This document shows, in pieces, positions 5,229-5,369 of a stretch of DNA of 5,369 nt. The notes under the pieces were generated by a model. The model saw only the letters and a program-made list of their open reading frames with translations, was not told the origin of the DNA and made no database searches. Source of the stretch: Hyphomicrobiaceae bacterium (GTDB taxonomy: Bacteria > Pseudomonadota > Alphaproteobacteria > Rhizobiales > Hyphomicrobiaceae); the NCBI GenBank assembly GCA_020442225.1, contig JAGRKR010000055.1, positions 1-5,369 of the forward strand. Direction: 5' to 3'. How positions within the stretch are numbered: the stretch's first letter is position 1; each line of letters begins with the position of its first letter. The translations under genes were made by a program, and so were the position numbers.

Positions 5229-5369
5229 CTTTGGATCGTGCATCCGCCCACGCGCGCGCCAGGCGCTGCACACGCGACAAGCAGCGCGCGGCGAGGCTAC
5301 GCCGTACGGCGGATCTCCGGGGCCTCGAACGGCGGGGGTGCGCCGTTGCGACGCCGACAAAGGACGGAT
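5212..5369 (+). CDS. Doubtful rightward reading frame, cut by the right window edge
   Basis: ATG at 5212 is preceded by GGAGGG (5200-5205) with a 6-base spacer, an excellent ribosome binding site, and the frame stays open for 52 codons to the window end. The start, MAAGYLFGSCIRPRARQ, continues Arg/Gly/Pro-rich and matches no family I know. By my count about two thirds of third codon positions are G/C, lower than the genes in this window appear to have, and several A-ending codons occur, which argues against a conserved gene. If real, it would be transcribed divergently from the aminotransferase with 119 bases between them. It may equally be a chance frame in non-coding DNA. Confidence 0.2.
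   Translation, partial: MAAGYLFGSCIRPRARQALHTRQAARGEATPYGGSPGPRTAGVRRCDADKGR
5263..5347. repeat. Cluster of three perfect inverted repeats
   Basis: GCGCTGC/GCAGCGC (5263-5269 and 5281-5287, 11-base loop), the 12-base palindrome CGCCGTACGGCG (5300-5311) and AACGGCG/CGCCGTT (5328-5334 and 5341-5347, 6-base loop). The hexamer CGCCGT or its complement occurs four times between 5300 and 5346. None is followed by a T-run on either strand. High G+C makes such repeats commoner by chance, so function is unproven. Confidence 0.45.

Larger units (their letters stand above)
5093..5369. other. Right-edge region upstream of the aminotransferase: leader and probable promoter region
   Basis: The leftward operon should have its promoter here, as nothing on the - strand up to base 5369 is a recognisable gene. 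I could not find a convincing -35/-10 pair or a sigma-54 site on either strand. The stretch from about 5150 to 5235 is less G+C-rich than the genes, as is usual for a control region. All three - strand frames stay open for 20-60 codons from the right edge, without recognisable motifs, so the 3' end of an upstream gene cannot be excluded. Confidence 0.5.

Noticed and set aside
5328..5347. Intrinsic terminator at the AACGGCG/CGCCGTT hairpin
   Set aside because: No T-run follows on either strand.
5297..5368. Possible C-terminus of a - strand gene entering from the right edge
   Set aside because: Codon use in the last dozen codons before the TAG is gene-like, but only 23 residues are visible, no motif is recognisable, and the other two - strand frames are also open, so it cannot be supported.

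Overview
The window is about 5.4 kb of G+C-rich DNA with a strong G/C preference at third codon positions. It carries five densely packed genes that all look like enzymes for making and decorating activated sugars or a surface polysaccharide. Codon usage, gene overlaps and protein similarity suggest a high-GC proteobacterium, most likely an alphaproteobacterium; this is inference, because there is no rRNA or other marker gene here.

Left half, + strand (1-2404): three genes read rightward with no gaps. The first is the 3' part of a sugar C-methyltransferase of the TylC3/NovU/TcaB9 type, cut by the left edge. It overlaps by 4 bases a glucose-1-phosphate cytidylyltransferase-like nucleotidyltransferase, which overlaps by 4 bases a PIG-L/LmbE-family deacetylase. 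The overlaps imply one operon with coupled translation.

Right half, - strand (5092-2401): a HemL-like class III aminotransferase reads leftward, followed after 49 bases by a polysaccharide pyruvyl transferase family protein. The two gene sets converge, and the last genes of each end on the same CTAG, so their stop codons overlap and no spacer or intrinsic terminator separates them. About 277 bases at the right edge hold the aminotransferase leader, several inverted repeats and one doubtful rightward reading frame with a good ribosome binding site.

Working model (inference): a sugar-1-phosphate is activated to a nucleotide sugar, which is C-methylated, deacetylated and/or aminated, and the finished glycan may be pyruvylated. 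No glycosyltransferase, 4,6-dehydratase, ketoreductase, flippase or polymerase is in the window, so the pathway is incomplete here and the product cannot be named. The least ordinary elements are the aminotransferase, whose motifs depart from true glutamate-1-semialdehyde aminomutase, a Gln at an active-site His position of the methyltransferase, and the overlapping-stop and overlapping-start junctions. I found no mobile element, tRNA, rRNA or CRISPR array.
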